From assembly GCA_034663635.1 (NCBI GenBank), contig JAXDJH010000007.1:62001-126000 (forward strand): DNA of 64,000 nt, written 5' to 3'. Below the pieces are notes generated by a model, which had not been told where the DNA came from, ran no database searches, and saw nothing but the letters and a program-made list of their open reading frames with translations. The stretch is from JAXDJH01 sp034663635. Its GTDB lineage: Bacteria > Actinomycetota > CADDZG01 > WHSQ01. Shown piece after piece: positions 45,006-54,129 of the stretch; positions within the stretch are counted from its first letter, which is position 1; every line of letters starts with the position of its first letter. The translations under genes were made by a program, and so were the position numbers.

Positions 45006-46052
45006 GTGGCTCATCTCAAGAAGGCCGTGGTTGTGGTCGCGGCCCTATCTCTTATGGCGAGCGCGGCCCCCGCGGCCAAACTCAAGCAACGGTGGGTCCA
45101 AGCCGCCGGATACGTCTCTAGTTCACAGAAGCCCGATGGATCTTTCCCGGGCTTCTCTCCAATCGGTTCGACCGCCGATGCGGTTCTGTCTTTCGCCGGA
45201 ATCGAGCGCGGCGCGCGCGAGGTGGGGGAGGCACTCGATTTCCTCGAGGCCAATTCGGCCGATGTCGATTCGATAGGAGAGATTGGAAAGGTCGCTCAAG
45301 CGCTGGTCGCCGGTGGCAGGGACCCGCGCGCCTTCTCCGGGCGCGATCTCGTTGCCGAGATCCTCGATTCCGAGCAGCCGGATGGGCACTACGGGGCACA
45401 CACGCCCGACGATCCGTTCGACGGCGAGGTGACGGACCACGTACTGGCGATGCTTGCGCTCGAAGCGGCGCCAGACGTTGACCCAGGAACGAACTCGTTG
45501 ACCTGGCTTCTGTCTTCGCAGTGCGAGGACGGGGGTTGGCAGCACACGGGGCCGCAGGGACCAAGCGAGAATGGTCATTGCTTCACGGGTGACGCCGAAT
45601 CGGATTTCTTCCGTTCCGACACCAACACCACGAGCATCGCCGTCCAAGCTGTAGCGGCTCATCCGGACGCGGCCCCCTACCCGTACAACCCAAAGGGATT
45701 CTTCAGGAAGATCCGCGACGACCGTAAGCACGGATGGGGTTACGACTGGGCGAATCGGCTCACCGATGCAAACTCGACCGCCCTCGCGATCCAGGCTTAC
45801 GTCGCGCTCGGCTCACACCTGCCGGATGGAGCGATGAGCGCGCTGATCAAACTGCAGAAGCCACTTTGCGACTCGCCGGATCAAGGGGCTTTCGTGGTCG
45901 GTTACGAGAGCACGGACGAAGGGGTCAGTAAGAAAAAGGACGCCGATGTCGGCGCGACGATCGGTGCGATCCTCGGGCTTGCTCGGAAGACGCTTCCGAT
46001 CCACTCCGGTCAACTCTCCGAAACTGCTGCTACCGGTACCTGCGTCAGCTAA
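45006..46052 (+). CDS. Exported alpha/alpha-barrel protein, transcobalamin alpha-domain-like
   Basis: A 348-residue protein starting at GTG 45006 (AAGGAGC upstream) with a signal peptide (VVVVAALSLMASAAPAA). Repeats of the prenyltransferase/terpenoid-cyclase alpha6/alpha6 barrel type follow: GSTADAVLSFAGIERG, LTWLLSSQCEDGGW, DTNTTSIAVQAVAAH, DANSTALAIQAYVALG and DVGATIGAILGLA. In animal intrinsic factor and transcobalamin the same barrel with short (S/T)-x-A motifs forms the N-terminal half of the B12-binding site. The riboswitch upstream and the DUF4430-like and ECF genes downstream point to a cobamide-binding role; this is inference. The frame is open from 44841 but overlaps the riboswitch. 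Confidence 0.8.
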   Translation: MAHLKKAVVVVAALSLMASAAPAAKLKQRWVQAAGYVSSSQKPDGSFPGFSPIGSTADAVLSFAGIERGAREVGEALDFLEANSADVDSIGEIGKVAQALVAGGRDPRAFSGRDLVAEILDSEQPDGHYGAHTPDDPFDGEVTDHVLAMLALEAAPDVDPGTNSLTWLLSSQCEDGGWQHTGPQGPSENGHCFTGDAESDFFRSDTNTTSIAVQAVAAHPDAAPYPYNPKGFFRKIRDDRKHGWGYDWANRLTDANSTALAIQAYVALGSHLPDGAMSALIKLQKPLCDSPDQGAFVVGYESTDEGVSKKKDADVGATIGAILGLARKTLPIHSGQLSETAATGTCVS

Positions 46053-46910
46053 GTGAACAGAGTGTGCGGCCTTGCGGCCGTGCTGGTTGCTTCTTGCATC
46101 CAGCTTGTGTCGGTCGCGCCCGCGGCGTGTGCGGCGGGCGACAGCGCGGCCCTCGTTGTGGACACGGCAGACGACGAGTACCGCTATTGCGTCGAGTTGC
46201 CGGATGACAGCGTGAGCGGGATCGAGCTCATAGAGCTGGCGAGCGAACAACACGGCCTCGACTACCGGCTCGGTTACGGAGGGGAAGCCGTGTGCATGCT
46301 CGCCGGCGTCGGCACCGAAGGCGACGATTGTTTCGAGAAGTACCCCGACTACTGGGGCTACTGGCGCGGTGACGGAGACGGCGGGTGGAGCTGGTCCGGC
46401 TCCGGCGCGGGCTCGACGCAAGTCGAACCCGGCGATGTAGAGGGTTGGTCGTGGGGAACCGGCCAAGATGGAAGCTCCCATCCGCAACCTCCATCCACCA
46501 CCTATGGATCGGTTTGCGGAGTCGCCGAGGAGACCGCACCCGCGAAGCCCGATAAAGCGCGTCACCGGCAGGACGAAACGGCCTCCGCGGCAGGGTCCGA
46601 AGCTCCTCCCGATGGATCCGAGGCTGCGTCGGAGCCCTCCGTCCAGCCCGAACCCAACCCGGAAGAGCCGTCAAAGAACGAAAGCAAGGGCGAGCGCGAC
46701 GCCCGAGCGAGGAAACCTCGCGCGGAAATCATCGAAGAGCCAGCGAGTACGGGGATCACCGAAGCCGACGCGGAGCGGGAGACATCAGCCGTTGCCGTGG
46801 CGTCATCACGCGCTGGTGACGGACCGCCGGCAGCGGGCCTCGTCGGTCTGGGAGCCGCGGCGGCTCTTGGAGGAGCCGGAGTCGTTATCGCGCGACGCAG
46901 GAAGACTTGA
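46053..46910 (+). CDS. Exported, anchored DUF4430-like protein, transcobalamin beta-domain-like
   Basis: A 285-residue protein starting at GTG directly after the previous stop. A signal peptide (ending ACAAG) is followed by a small domain at about 30-150: SGIELIELASEQHGLDYRLGYG, then YWGYWRGDGDGGWSWSGSG and the VEPGDVEGWSWG end. This is the pattern of DUF4430, the fold of the transcobalamin C-terminal domain (YW.Y... then GD..EW). A long acidic, Pro-rich linker (about 160-250) and a C-terminal membrane segment with an RRRK tail tether it outside the cell. With the preceding barrel protein it could close over cobalamin like the two animal domains. Binding is inferred. Confidence 0.78.
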   Translation: MNRVCGLAAVLVASCIQLVSVAPAACAAGDSAALVVDTADDEYRYCVELPDDSVSGIELIELASEQHGLDYRLGYGGEAVCMLAGVGTEGDDCFEKYPDYWGYWRGDGDGGWSWSGSGAGSTQVEPGDVEGWSWGTGQDGSSHPQPPSTTYGSVCGVAEETAPAKPDKARHRQDETASAAGSEAPPDGSEAASEPSVQPEPNPEEPSKNESKGERDARARKPRAEIIEEPASTGITEADAERETSAVAVASSRAGDGPPAAGLVGLGAAAALGGAGVVIARRRKT

Positions 46911-47686
46911 TGCATCCCGGGGGCTGGATTCTGTGGGCGTTGTGCGGCGGGCTCGTCGCGATCAGCACCACGAATCCGTTCTTTCTTATCCCGGTCTTTG
47001 CATCGGCTTGGATCGTGCATGCGGCCCATAAGCGAGAGGGTCCGATGGCTCGCTCCTTCAGGACCTTCGCGCTGTTCGGACTCCTGACGATCGGCACGAG
47101 GACCGCACTGGTCTTACTCGGCCCCGTGACTCGAGGAAGCGTCGTTGCCGCGCTGCTCGAAGGAACGCGCCTCGCGGTCTTGTTGACGGTCTTCGGCACT
47201 TTCAACTCGGTCGCCGACCCCTACGGCGTCTTGCGTCTGTCTCCGCGTCGCTTCCACGAGCCGGCTCTCGCAGCCGCGCTGGCGTTGTCGATAACTCCAC
47301 GCACTATCGCTGCCGCCGGTCGGGTGCGAGAGGCCCAAAGGCTCCGCGGCATCGAGGTGCGGAGGTGGCGATCCCTCCCCGCACTTGCGGTGCCGGTTCT
47401 GGAGTCGGGGATGGAAGAGGCGGTGACGCTTGCGGAGAGCATGGATGCGCGCGGCCACGGTTACGGCCCCCGCTCTCGTTATCGACGAGAACGCTGGGGA
47501 GTCGTTTCGCTCGTGACCGCGACAGCGGCTCTCAGCGCGGCCGTCGTATTCATCGGCAGGTTGGTCGTGCACGACCCGAGCCTCGCGATGTCGACGTTTC
47601 CATTGACGTGGCCCGCGGCAGACGCTCTCGGAGTAGGTGCAGCTTTTCTCTTGGCCGTCCCAGCCTTTCTGAAGGCGAGCGAATGA
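46907..47686 (+). CDS. ECF transporter T component
   Basis: A 259-residue integral membrane protein with about five segments and the two coupling helices of EcfT proteins: REAQRLRGIEVRRW and AESMDARGHGYGPRS. These Ala-Arg-Gly motifs dock into the ATPases. It starts at TTG 46907 or ATG 46910, overlapping the preceding stop. It links the S component to the fused ATPase encoded next. The dedicated T gene beside its own A and S genes indicates a group I ECF transporter. Confidence 0.88.
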   Translation: MMHPGGWILWALCGGLVAISTTNPFFLIPVFASAWIVHAAHKREGPMARSFRTFALFGLLTIGTRTALVLLGPVTRGSVVAALLEGTRLAVLLTVFGTFNSVADPYGVLRLSPRRFHEPALAAALALSITPRTIAAAGRVREAQRLRGIEVRRWRSLPALAVPVLESGMEEAVTLAESMDARGHGYGPRSRYRRERWGVVSLVTATAALSAAVVFIGRLVVHDPSLAMSTFPLTWPAADALGVGAAFLLAVPAFLKASE

Positions 47687-49257
47687 GCGGAGCCGTCGTG
47701 GAGTTCCGGCGTGTGTCCTTCGCCTATCCGGAAACGGATCGAGACGTCCTGAGCGACGTGAACCTCGGCGTTCCCGAAGGCTCTTTCGTGTTGGTCGCCG
47801 GGCAGACGGGCTCCGGCAAGTCAACGCTCCTACGCGCGATCAACGGTTTGGTCCCTCACTTCACGGGCGGCCGGTTCAGCGGTCGAGTGCTCATCGCGGG
47901 CCGAGACACTTCAGACAACCCACCCCGCCGACTGGCAGATGTCGTCGCCTTCGTCCCTCAAGACGCGGCCGCTTCCTTCGTGGTCGACCGGGTCGAGGAT
48001 GAGCTCGCCTACGCGCTTGAGAACCTCGGCGTCCCTCCCGCGACGATGAGGCGACGCGTCGAGGAGACCTTGGACCTGCTCGCTATCGAGGAACTGCGGG
48101 ATCGCAGCGTCCGGACGCTGTCGGGCGGGGAACGTCAACGCGTGGCGATCGCAGCCGCCCTAACGCCGGGTGCGAAGGTGCTCGTTCTCGACGAACCGAC
48201 GAGTCAACTGGATCCGCAGGGGGCCGAGGACGTCCTCGCAGCGCTGCAGAGGCTCGTTCACGATCTAGGAGTCACCGTCTTGGTCGCGGAGCACCGCTTC
48301 GAACGGGTGGCGGGATTCGTCGACTCGGCGATCGGTTGTTTCGGCGGGGGAGAGGTCAGGGCCGGATCACCCTCGGACATCCTTCAGGCTCTCGGCTCCG
48401 GACCTCCGGTCGCCCGCCTAGGTCGTCTTCTTGGTTGGTCGCCGATCCCTCTCACCGTGCGCGACGCGCGGCGGATGGTCGACGTCAGACCGGATGACCG
48501 GAACGACTCCCAAACTCAGCAACTCGAGCGGGTTTTCGAGGCGAGAGAGATCTTCGCCGGATACGAAGGACGAGATGTGCTGAAGGGGATCTCTCTCGAT
48601 CTCCATCGGGGCGAGATCACGGCGCTCATGGGACGCAACGGCGCGGGGAAGACGACGTTGCTCAGGTCATTTGCCGGCCTCCACGAACTGCGCGACGGAA
48701 CCGTGCGGATCGCCGGGCGCGCGCCAATACCCGGGCGAGATGTCGCCTACTGCCCCCAAACGCCAGAAGCTGTGCTGTTCAAGGACACGGTCGCGGACGA
48801 GGTTCGTCTGACGCTGGACCAAACGGGTGCGGCCGACGATCTCGACGAGGTGCTGGCTGCCGCCGGGATCCTGGACTTGAGCGCTTACCACCCGCGCGAT
48901 CTGTCCTCGGGTCAACGCCTCCTCGTTGCGGTGGCGGCGATCCTCGCGACGGGCGCTGAAGTGTTGTTGCTCGACGAGCCGACGAGGGGTCTGGATCACG
49001 AACGCAAGCTGCAGCTCCGTTCGCTGCTGCAACATCATGCGGCCCTGGGACGAAGCGTTGTCGTGGCGACGCACGATGTCGAATTCGCGGCGGAGATCGC
49101 TCAGCGGGTGGTGATGATCGCCGGGGGCGAAGTGATCGCGGATGACGAGCCGTCGACCGCGATTGGGGATTCGGCAGTTTTCGCACCGCAGACCGCGCGC
49201 GTGTTCGGGCCGCGCTGGCTTACGCCAGAGAGCGTCGCGGCGGCATTGCCCGCATGA
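47683..49257 (+). CDS. ECF transporter ATPase, two fused A domains
   Basis: A 524-residue protein joining two ABC ATPase domains, equal to EcfA1 and EcfA2. Domain 1: AGQTGSGKSTLLRAING (about 40), signature TLSGGERQRVAIAAAL (about 146), LVLDEPTSQLD. Domain 2: GRNGAGKTTLLRSFAG (about 317), signature DLSSGQRLLVAVAAIL (about 407), LLLDEPTRGLD. It powers substrate release by the S component. ATG 47683 overlaps the T-component stop (ATGA); the frame is open further upstream but that region codes for the T component. Confidence 0.92.
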   Translation: MSGAVVEFRRVSFAYPETDRDVLSDVNLGVPEGSFVLVAGQTGSGKSTLLRAINGLVPHFTGGRFSGRVLIAGRDTSDNPPRRLADVVAFVPQDAAASFVVDRVEDELAYALENLGVPPATMRRRVEETLDLLAIEELRDRSVRTLSGGERQRVAIAAALTPGAKVLVLDEPTSQLDPQGAEDVLAALQRLVHDLGVTVLVAEHRFERVAGFVDSAIGCFGGGEVRAGSPSDILQALGSGPPVARLGRLLGWSPIPLTVRDARRMVDVRPDDRNDSQTQQLERVFEAREIFAGYEGRDVLKGISLDLHRGEITALMGRNGAGKTTLLRSFAGLHELRDGTVRIAGRAPIPGRDVAYCPQTPEAVLFKDTVADEVRLTLDQTGAADDLDEVLAAAGILDLSAYHPRDLSSGQRLLVAVAAILATGAEVLLLDEPTRGLDHERKLQLRSLLQHHAALGRSVVVATHDVEFAAEIAQRVVMIAGGEVIADDEPSTAIGDSAVFAPQTARVFGPRWLTPESVAAALPA

Positions 49258-50078
49258 GGTCTTCCCCGCTTCGCTCCGGTTTCCTCATCGCAGCCAACGT
49301 CTTCGGGCTGGTTGCTTTCTTCTGGCCGTTCGTGCTCCCGGCCGCGGTGGGGGACGGCGAAGCTCATGCGAGCGACGCGCCCCTCATCCTGTTGGGGCTC
49401 GGCGTTTGTCTTGGAGGTCTTCTGTTCGTCGAGCTAGGACGAGGGGGACTCGGCCCCAAAACAGTCGCACTGATCGGAGTCCTCGGCGCGGCGATGGTCG
49501 CATTGCGGTTGCCGGGTTTCATCGCAGGCTTCTCGGCCATGTTTATCGTCGTGTTGGTTGCCGGCAACGCGTTCGGCCCCGGGTTCGGTTTCGTTCTGGG
49601 TGCGATCGGCACCCTCGCGTCGGGTCTGTTCGTGGGCGGGATCGGGCCGTGGCTTCCATTCCAGATGATCGCGGTGGGTTGGGTCGGTCTCGGGGCGGGT
49701 CTTATGCCGAGATCGGGCGACTGGAGGGTCCGAGTGGGGACGCTCGCGTTGTTCGGGTTCGTCTCTGGTTTCGTCTTCGGAGCGATCATGAATCTGTGGT
49801 TCTGGCCCTTTGCGGCCGGAACTTCGGAACTGGGATGGTCGCCCGACGCTGGAGCGGCCGAGAACCTCCGCCACTACCTCGGGTTCTACGTCGCTACATC
49901 CCTCGGATGGGATGTCTTGAGAGCGGTCGGGAACGCCGCCATGATCGTGGTCCTCGGCCGTCCCTTGCTCGGCGCTCTCGATAGGGCTGCGCGCAGGATG
50001 CGTTTGGAGATCTCGGCCCCCACGTTCGAGCCCGCGCCAAAGGCCGCCTCTGTCGTCGGAACATCTGCGGTGGGATAA
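49254..50078 (+). CDS. ECF transporter S component, probably for cobalamin or a precursor
   Basis: A 274-residue membrane protein with about six to seven segments and a charged C-terminal tail. Segments such as FGPGFGFVLGAIGTLASGLFVGGIGPWLPFQM (in two helices) and VSGFVFGAIMNLWFWPF are typical of ECF substrate-specific subunits. Its start overlaps the ATPase stop (ATGA). The substrate is not readable from the sequence; the riboswitch and the transcobalamin-like proteins in the same run suggest a cobamide or corrinoid precursor. Confidence 0.82.
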   Translation: MRSSPLRSGFLIAANVFGLVAFFWPFVLPAAVGDGEAHASDAPLILLGLGVCLGGLLFVELGRGGLGPKTVALIGVLGAAMVALRLPGFIAGFSAMFIVVLVAGNAFGPGFGFVLGAIGTLASGLFVGGIGPWLPFQMIAVGWVGLGAGLMPRSGDWRVRVGTLALFGFVSGFVFGAIMNLWFWPFAAGTSELGWSPDAGAAENLRHYLGFYVATSLGWDVLRAVGNAAMIVVLGRPLLGALDRAARRMRLEISAPTFEPAPKAASVVGTSAVG

Positions 50079-50092
50079 TCGTTCGCGTATAC

Positions 50093-50514
50093 GGAGCCGG
50101 CCGGGTGACCGCGGCTCCGCGGCCTTTAGGGGCAGCGGGGTCGAGGAAAGTCCGGACTCCATAGGGCAGGACGCTGGAGAAAGTTCCAGGCGGTGCGAGC
50201 CGCGGCAAGTGCAACAGAAAGGAAACCGCCTCCGGAAGACGGTTCGAGGTACGGCCTCAGGGTCGCCCCACGGGCTGTGGAGGTAAGGGTGAAACGGTGA
50301 GGTAAGAGCTCACCAGCGTGCCGGGCGATCGGTGCGGCTAGGTAAACCCCGTCCGGAGCAAGACCGAGCAGGAGGTATGGGCGGCCCGTCCGTCCCCTAG
50401 GGGACACCTCCGGGTAGGTCGCAAGAGGCGAGCGGCAACGCTCGTCCCAGATGGATGGTCACCCGGGCCCGCGCAAGCGGGTCACGACAGGATCCGGCTT
50501 ACAGGCCGGCTCCG
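50093..50514 (+). ncRNA. rnpB: RNase P RNA, bacterial type A
   Basis: About 420 bases with the universal core: GAGGAAAGTCCGGACTCC (from 50142), the ACAGAAA segment, GGTAAGGGTGAAACGGTG, and the 3' core GTCACGACAGGATCCGGCTTACAG. The ends GGAGCCGGCC and GGCCGGCTCC pair as helix P1, which sets the limits. It is the catalytic RNA that trims tRNA 5' ends. A strong terminator follows. The run from 50079 to 50563 holds no other gene. Confidence 0.97.
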
Positions 50515-50521
50515 GAAACAT

Positions 50522-50558
50522 GGGTCCTCCGCCGAAAGGCGGGGGGCCCTCTTTTCTT
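50522..50558 (+). terminator. Intrinsic terminator of rnpB
   Basis: A 12-bp stem (GGGTCCTCCGCC paired with GGCGGGGGGCCC, two G-U) with a GAAA loop, followed by TCTTTTCTT. A classic Rho-independent terminator. Confidence 0.92.
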
Positions 50559-50563
50559 CCCGC

Positions 50564-52828
50564 TCAGATCGTCGGGTTCGCCGGCAGCTCGAGCGTGACC
50601 GTCGTTCCTTCGCCCGGAGGACTCGTCATACCGATCGTTCCTCCGTGGGCCTCCGCGATGCGTCGGCTTATGTAGAGGCCGAGGCCCACGCCCGCCTTTG
50701 CCCCGGGGGTCGCTCCGGCTCCCTGGAAATACGGCTCGAAAGCTTTTTCGATCAGCTCCGGCGAGATACCGGGTCCCTTGTCGGAAACGCTCAGGCGGGC
50801 GATGTCCCCATCCAGTTCGGCTAGGACTTCGATCGGGCTTCCCGGCGCGTAACGGATCGCGTTGATCAGGAGGTTGTCGATGATCTGGCGAACTCGGCCT
50901 CCATCTGCGACCACGGGTGTCCGGCTGTTTGTCGTTGAGCGGATATCGGCTTCTGGGTGAAGCCTCAAGGTTTCGGCCACCGCCGTGTCGACGATGTCGG
51001 AGAGATCGGTGGGGGCAAGAGACAACTCGATATCTCGGGATGAGTGCAACAGGTCATTGACGAGACGTTCCAACTGCTCGCCCCGGCGAACGATGCTCGC
51101 CACGAAGTCATCTTTCATGGCGTCCTCGAGCTCGTCGCCGCGTTCGAGGATCGTTCGAGCCATCCCGATGATCGCTGCCAGCGGAGTTCTCAATTCGTGA
51201 CTCACTATCGAGAGGAACTCGACCTTGAACCTGTCCGCCTCACGCAGCCGCTGGATGACTTCCCGCTCCTGTTCGATGAGACGCACGCGCTCGAATGCCA
51301 CAGCGGCCTCATCGGCGAGTCCGCTCAAGCGGTCCGTGAGAGTGGCATCGACCTCGGGTGGATCCCTCTCCTCCGTGCGGGTGGCGGTGACCAACCCGAT
51401 CAATTGCGTCCCGATATGGATGGGAACCACGATCGTCTCGGCCGCGCCGTAAGCCTCCATGTACTTCCGGATCAGGGGGTCCTTCTCGGTCGCGGTCCGG
51501 ATGTAGCGCGGCTCGAAGGTCTTGCTGATTCCGCCGAACAGAGGGGTGTCCTCGGGGCCGAACACGAGTCCCTTGATCGTGTCCGCGACCTCGGACGGAT
51601 AGCCGCTCGATGCCCTTGCCGCAAGAGTGTTCGTCGCGCGGTCGTAGAGGTAGACGACAGTCCTTTCCGCTTGAACGACTGGAGGCACGGACTCCGCCAG
51701 CCGTAAGGCAACCTCGTCTCGATCGGTTGCAGTCGCCAGCGAGTGAGCGAGGTCGAGGAGGATCTTTGCCGTCTGCTCGCGATTGCGAGCCTCTTCGAGA
51801 GACGTTGCCGCGTCGAGAGCCACTGCCGCGTGCCGCGCGTAGGTCGCGAGCAGCTTGGTTTCTTCGGGGAAGAAGGTCTGCCGGTCCGGGTTGAGCGCAG
51901 CGAGCCGTCCGTAATAACGCCGGGCCGAAACGACCTCGGCGACGATCATCGAATCCTCGTTCGCCGCCGTTTCCTCAAGCAGGCGATGGGCGAGAGCCGT
52001 CGCGTCGTGCTGGGACATTCCCTCGAAGTGAACGCGTGGCTCATCTCCTTCGACCGTTCGAACCACCAGAACGAAGCCGTGCGCGCGCACGGCGGTCGCC
52101 GCGCGGGCTGCTATGCGCGCTAGGACCGTGTCGACATCGTCCTGAGACACGAGATCTGCGACTGTCGTTTGCAGCGCCTCGCTCCTGTCGGTGACGGTAG
52201 AGAGCTGGTCTTCGAGCGACGCGACTCGCGCCGCGAGCCTTCGCCCCGGGATGCGAGAAGCGTTGGACCACTTGACCTGGTAAACGCACTGACTCGCGCC
52301 ACGAACCTGACACTCCGGATGCTCGACGGTTGCCGCAGGCAATCCGAATAGCACGGACACCTGTGACATGAGCCCCATGTTGTAGTCGCAGTCCATCTCG
52401 CTTGGGGCAAACCCGTCGTGCAGTTGATAGGTGACGGTGGCATTGTTCTTCCCGACATCCGGAGCGGTCATCGTGCAAACGGTCGAAAATTTCGGAGCGG
52501 TTGCGGCGATATTCCGCAGCACCTGACCCGGAGAACCGACCGCTCGCAAGAGGATCCTCAGCGGACCTCCAACGCGCTGGGTCAGGACCGTCTCTCCGAT
52601 GTGAAGGGCAACCGACGAGTCCTCTAGGACCGTCGCAGCTGCTTCGAAGAGAGCGATCTTTTCGTCGTAGCTCGACCAGTGGGTTTCATCGACCAGCTCG
52701 GCCTCGGTGTGGGTCACTCCGGAACGGGCGATCACTTCTTTGACCGCGCCGGGACCCCCACGTTGGCCGACGTAGCTGATGATCAACGCGGTTGTCACCC
52801 CGGCGGTGTGCCTATCCCCGGAACCCAC
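50564..52828 (-). CDS. Sensor histidine kinase with V4R-like N-terminus and GAF domains
   Basis: A 754-residue soluble kinase. Residues 1-185 resemble a small-molecule-binding domain ending ECQVRGASQCVYQVKW, a pattern of V4R/heme-NO-binding-type sensors. A coiled coil follows, then two GAF-like domains (about 220-350 and 375-520), HisKA with phospho-accepting His in SIVSHELRTPLAAIIGMA, and HATPase_c (NLLINAIRYAPG, DKGPGISPE, GVGLGLYISRRI). GTG start; GTG 52798 is an alternative. No response regulator gene is adjacent, so its partner is elsewhere. The ligand is unknown. Confidence 0.85.
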   Translation of the reverse strand: MGSGDRHTAGVTTALIISYVGQRGGPGAVKEVIARSGVTHTEAELVDETHWSSYDEKIALFEAAATVLEDSSVALHIGETVLTQRVGGPLRILLRAVGSPGQVLRNIAATAPKFSTVCTMTAPDVGKNNATVTYQLHDGFAPSEMDCDYNMGLMSQVSVLFGLPAATVEHPECQVRGASQCVYQVKWSNASRIPGRRLAARVASLEDQLSTVTDRSEALQTTVADLVSQDDVDTVLARIAARAATAVRAHGFVLVVRTVEGDEPRVHFEGMSQHDATALAHRLLEETAANEDSMIVAEVVSARRYYGRLAALNPDRQTFFPEETKLLATYARHAAVALDAATSLEEARNREQTAKILLDLAHSLATATDRDEVALRLAESVPPVVQAERTVVYLYDRATNTLAARASSGYPSEVADTIKGLVFGPEDTPLFGGISKTFEPRYIRTATEKDPLIRKYMEAYGAAETIVVPIHIGTQLIGLVTATRTEERDPPEVDATLTDRLSGLADEAAVAFERVRLIEQEREVIQRLREADRFKVEFLSIVSHELRTPLAAIIGMARTILERGDELEDAMKDDFVASIVRRGEQLERLVNDLLHSSRDIELSLAPTDLSDIVDTAVAETLRLHPEADIRSTTNSRTPVVADGGRVRQIIDNLLINAIRYAPGSPIEVLAELDGDIARLSVSDKGPGISPELIEKAFEPYFQGAGATPGAKAGVGLGLYISRRIAEAHGGTIGMTSPPGEGTTVTLELPANPTI

Positions 52829-52884
52829 GTCGATAGCAAACCACTTCAGTCTGTCGCTCGGGCCTTCTCAAGAGCGGCTCGACC

Positions 52885-54129
52885 GTGGACTATGGCTTCG
52901 TGCCTCCCGCCCTTCGTGCCGCACTCGCCCTGGTGTTCGTAGCCGGCGTCGCGTTCGTGCTGGCGCAGCCCGCCCTGGACTCCGATGACGCAACGCAGGC
53001 GACCTCGTCGCCCGCTCCAACCCGAGAGCCCAGCCCGGAACCCTCGCAGGCGCCCACCCCGGAAGCCGAGCCGTCGGCAACACCGCAGGCGCCTTTGACC
53101 GAACTCGTCGACCTTTATCCGCGTCACTGTCTGCACCCCGCTCCCGCAGTAGATGGTGGCGGAGCGGTGGCGGCGTTGTCTGGTGACCGGGCCGAGATCA
53201 GCGACCTGGACGGCAGGGCGATCGACCATCTCCAAGCCGAAGGCCCTATCCAGTGGAGCCCGAGCGGCCGGTATCTCGCGTCGGGAGGCGAATCCGTCCA
53301 TGACTTTCAGGGCGACTTCTCTGGACCCCTTCTTGGTTTGGGTTTGTCCAGGTGGACCTGGTCGCCGACTTCGGATTGTGTGTTGGGAATCGTGCGCGAT
53401 GGCTCGGGAAAGTTCTCAGGTCAACTCTTCGGCGGTCCGCCCGGGAAAGCTGGAGCTCTTCTCGTCGACCGGCCCGCCGCCGATTTCTCGTTGTCCCCAG
53501 ATGGACGGAGTCTTGCGTTCGTACTTCGAGACGACAGAAACATCTATGTGGCCGATCTCAAGAGCGGCCTAGTCGGCGTCATGACTCAGAAGAACGGTTC
53601 GAACCCGATCGAGCTGCTGCCGTGGTCGTCCGATTCCGAGTTCGTGATCTTCAACGACACCGGATCGAACGTCATCGGCGACTCCGGCGGTTCAGGTTCC
53701 ACGGCGAAGGTGCAAGACGTCGAGGTGTGCGGGAGCCGAACCATCTTGTCGTATGCCCGATTCGGCCTCGAGGAGCTGTTTGGCGCTCTTCCCAGGAAGC
53801 TCCGTTCACCTCCGGTTTCGTCGCCGGCCTGTTCGCCCGCCGGGACGTTCATCGCCGCTATCAAAGACGAGGTGCTCACCTTGCTCGATTCGCAAGGACG
53901 ACCCGTGCGCAGACTGAGTCCCGACGACGGTTTGACCGACGCGGCTCCCGATTGGGGTCCATCGGGCACGGGCGTTCTTTTCGTGCGAGCGGACAACGAC
54001 GAGGTCGCTGGACTCTGGTACATCGAGCCGGGGAGCCCTGCCGCGGCGCCGCTCGGTCTCGATGTCGACGGTGATGCCGGAACGTTCGACTGGAGCGCTA
54101 CTCCGCCTGTGGGGGATCCGCTTAGTTAG
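52885..54129 (+). CDS. Membrane-anchored TolB/WD40-like beta-propeller protein
   Basis: A 414-residue protein anchored by an N-terminal membrane segment (ALRAALALVFVAGVAFVLA). A Pro/Glu/Thr-rich spacer (about 37-75) precedes an exported domain with TolB-type repeats (IQWSPSGRYLASGG, DFSLSPDGRSLAFVLRDDRNIYV, LLPWSSDSEFVIFND, ACSPAGTFIAAIKDEVLTLLD, DWGPSGTGVLFVR). These make a beta-propeller. The role is unknown; it lies between two sensor kinases and might present or sense an extracellular ligand, but nothing proves a link. GTG start. It overlaps the next gene convergently by eight bases. Confidence 0.78.
   Translation: MDYGFVPPALRAALALVFVAGVAFVLAQPALDSDDATQATSSPAPTREPSPEPSQAPTPEAEPSATPQAPLTELVDLYPRHCLHPAPAVDGGGAVAALSGDRAEISDLDGRAIDHLQAEGPIQWSPSGRYLASGGESVHDFQGDFSGPLLGLGLSRWTWSPTSDCVLGIVRDGSGKFSGQLFGGPPGKAGALLVDRPAADFSLSPDGRSLAFVLRDDRNIYVADLKSGLVGVMTQKNGSNPIELLPWSSDSEFVIFNDTGSNVIGDSGGSGSTAKVQDVEVCGSRTILSYARFGLEELFGALPRKLRSPPVSSPACSPAGTFIAAIKDEVLTLLDSQGRPVRRLSPDDGLTDAAPDWGPSGTGVLFVRADNDEVAGLWYIEPGSPAAAPLGLDVDGDAGTFDWSATPPVGDPLS

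Noticed and set aside
47365..47682. N-terminal extension of the fused ECF ATPase
   Set aside because: This stretch encodes the T component in another frame; ATG 47683 gives a normal ABC start.
50093..50514. tmRNA as an alternative to RNase P RNA
   Set aside because: The sequence has the RNase P core elements and P1 pairing, with no tRNA-like ends or tag frame.
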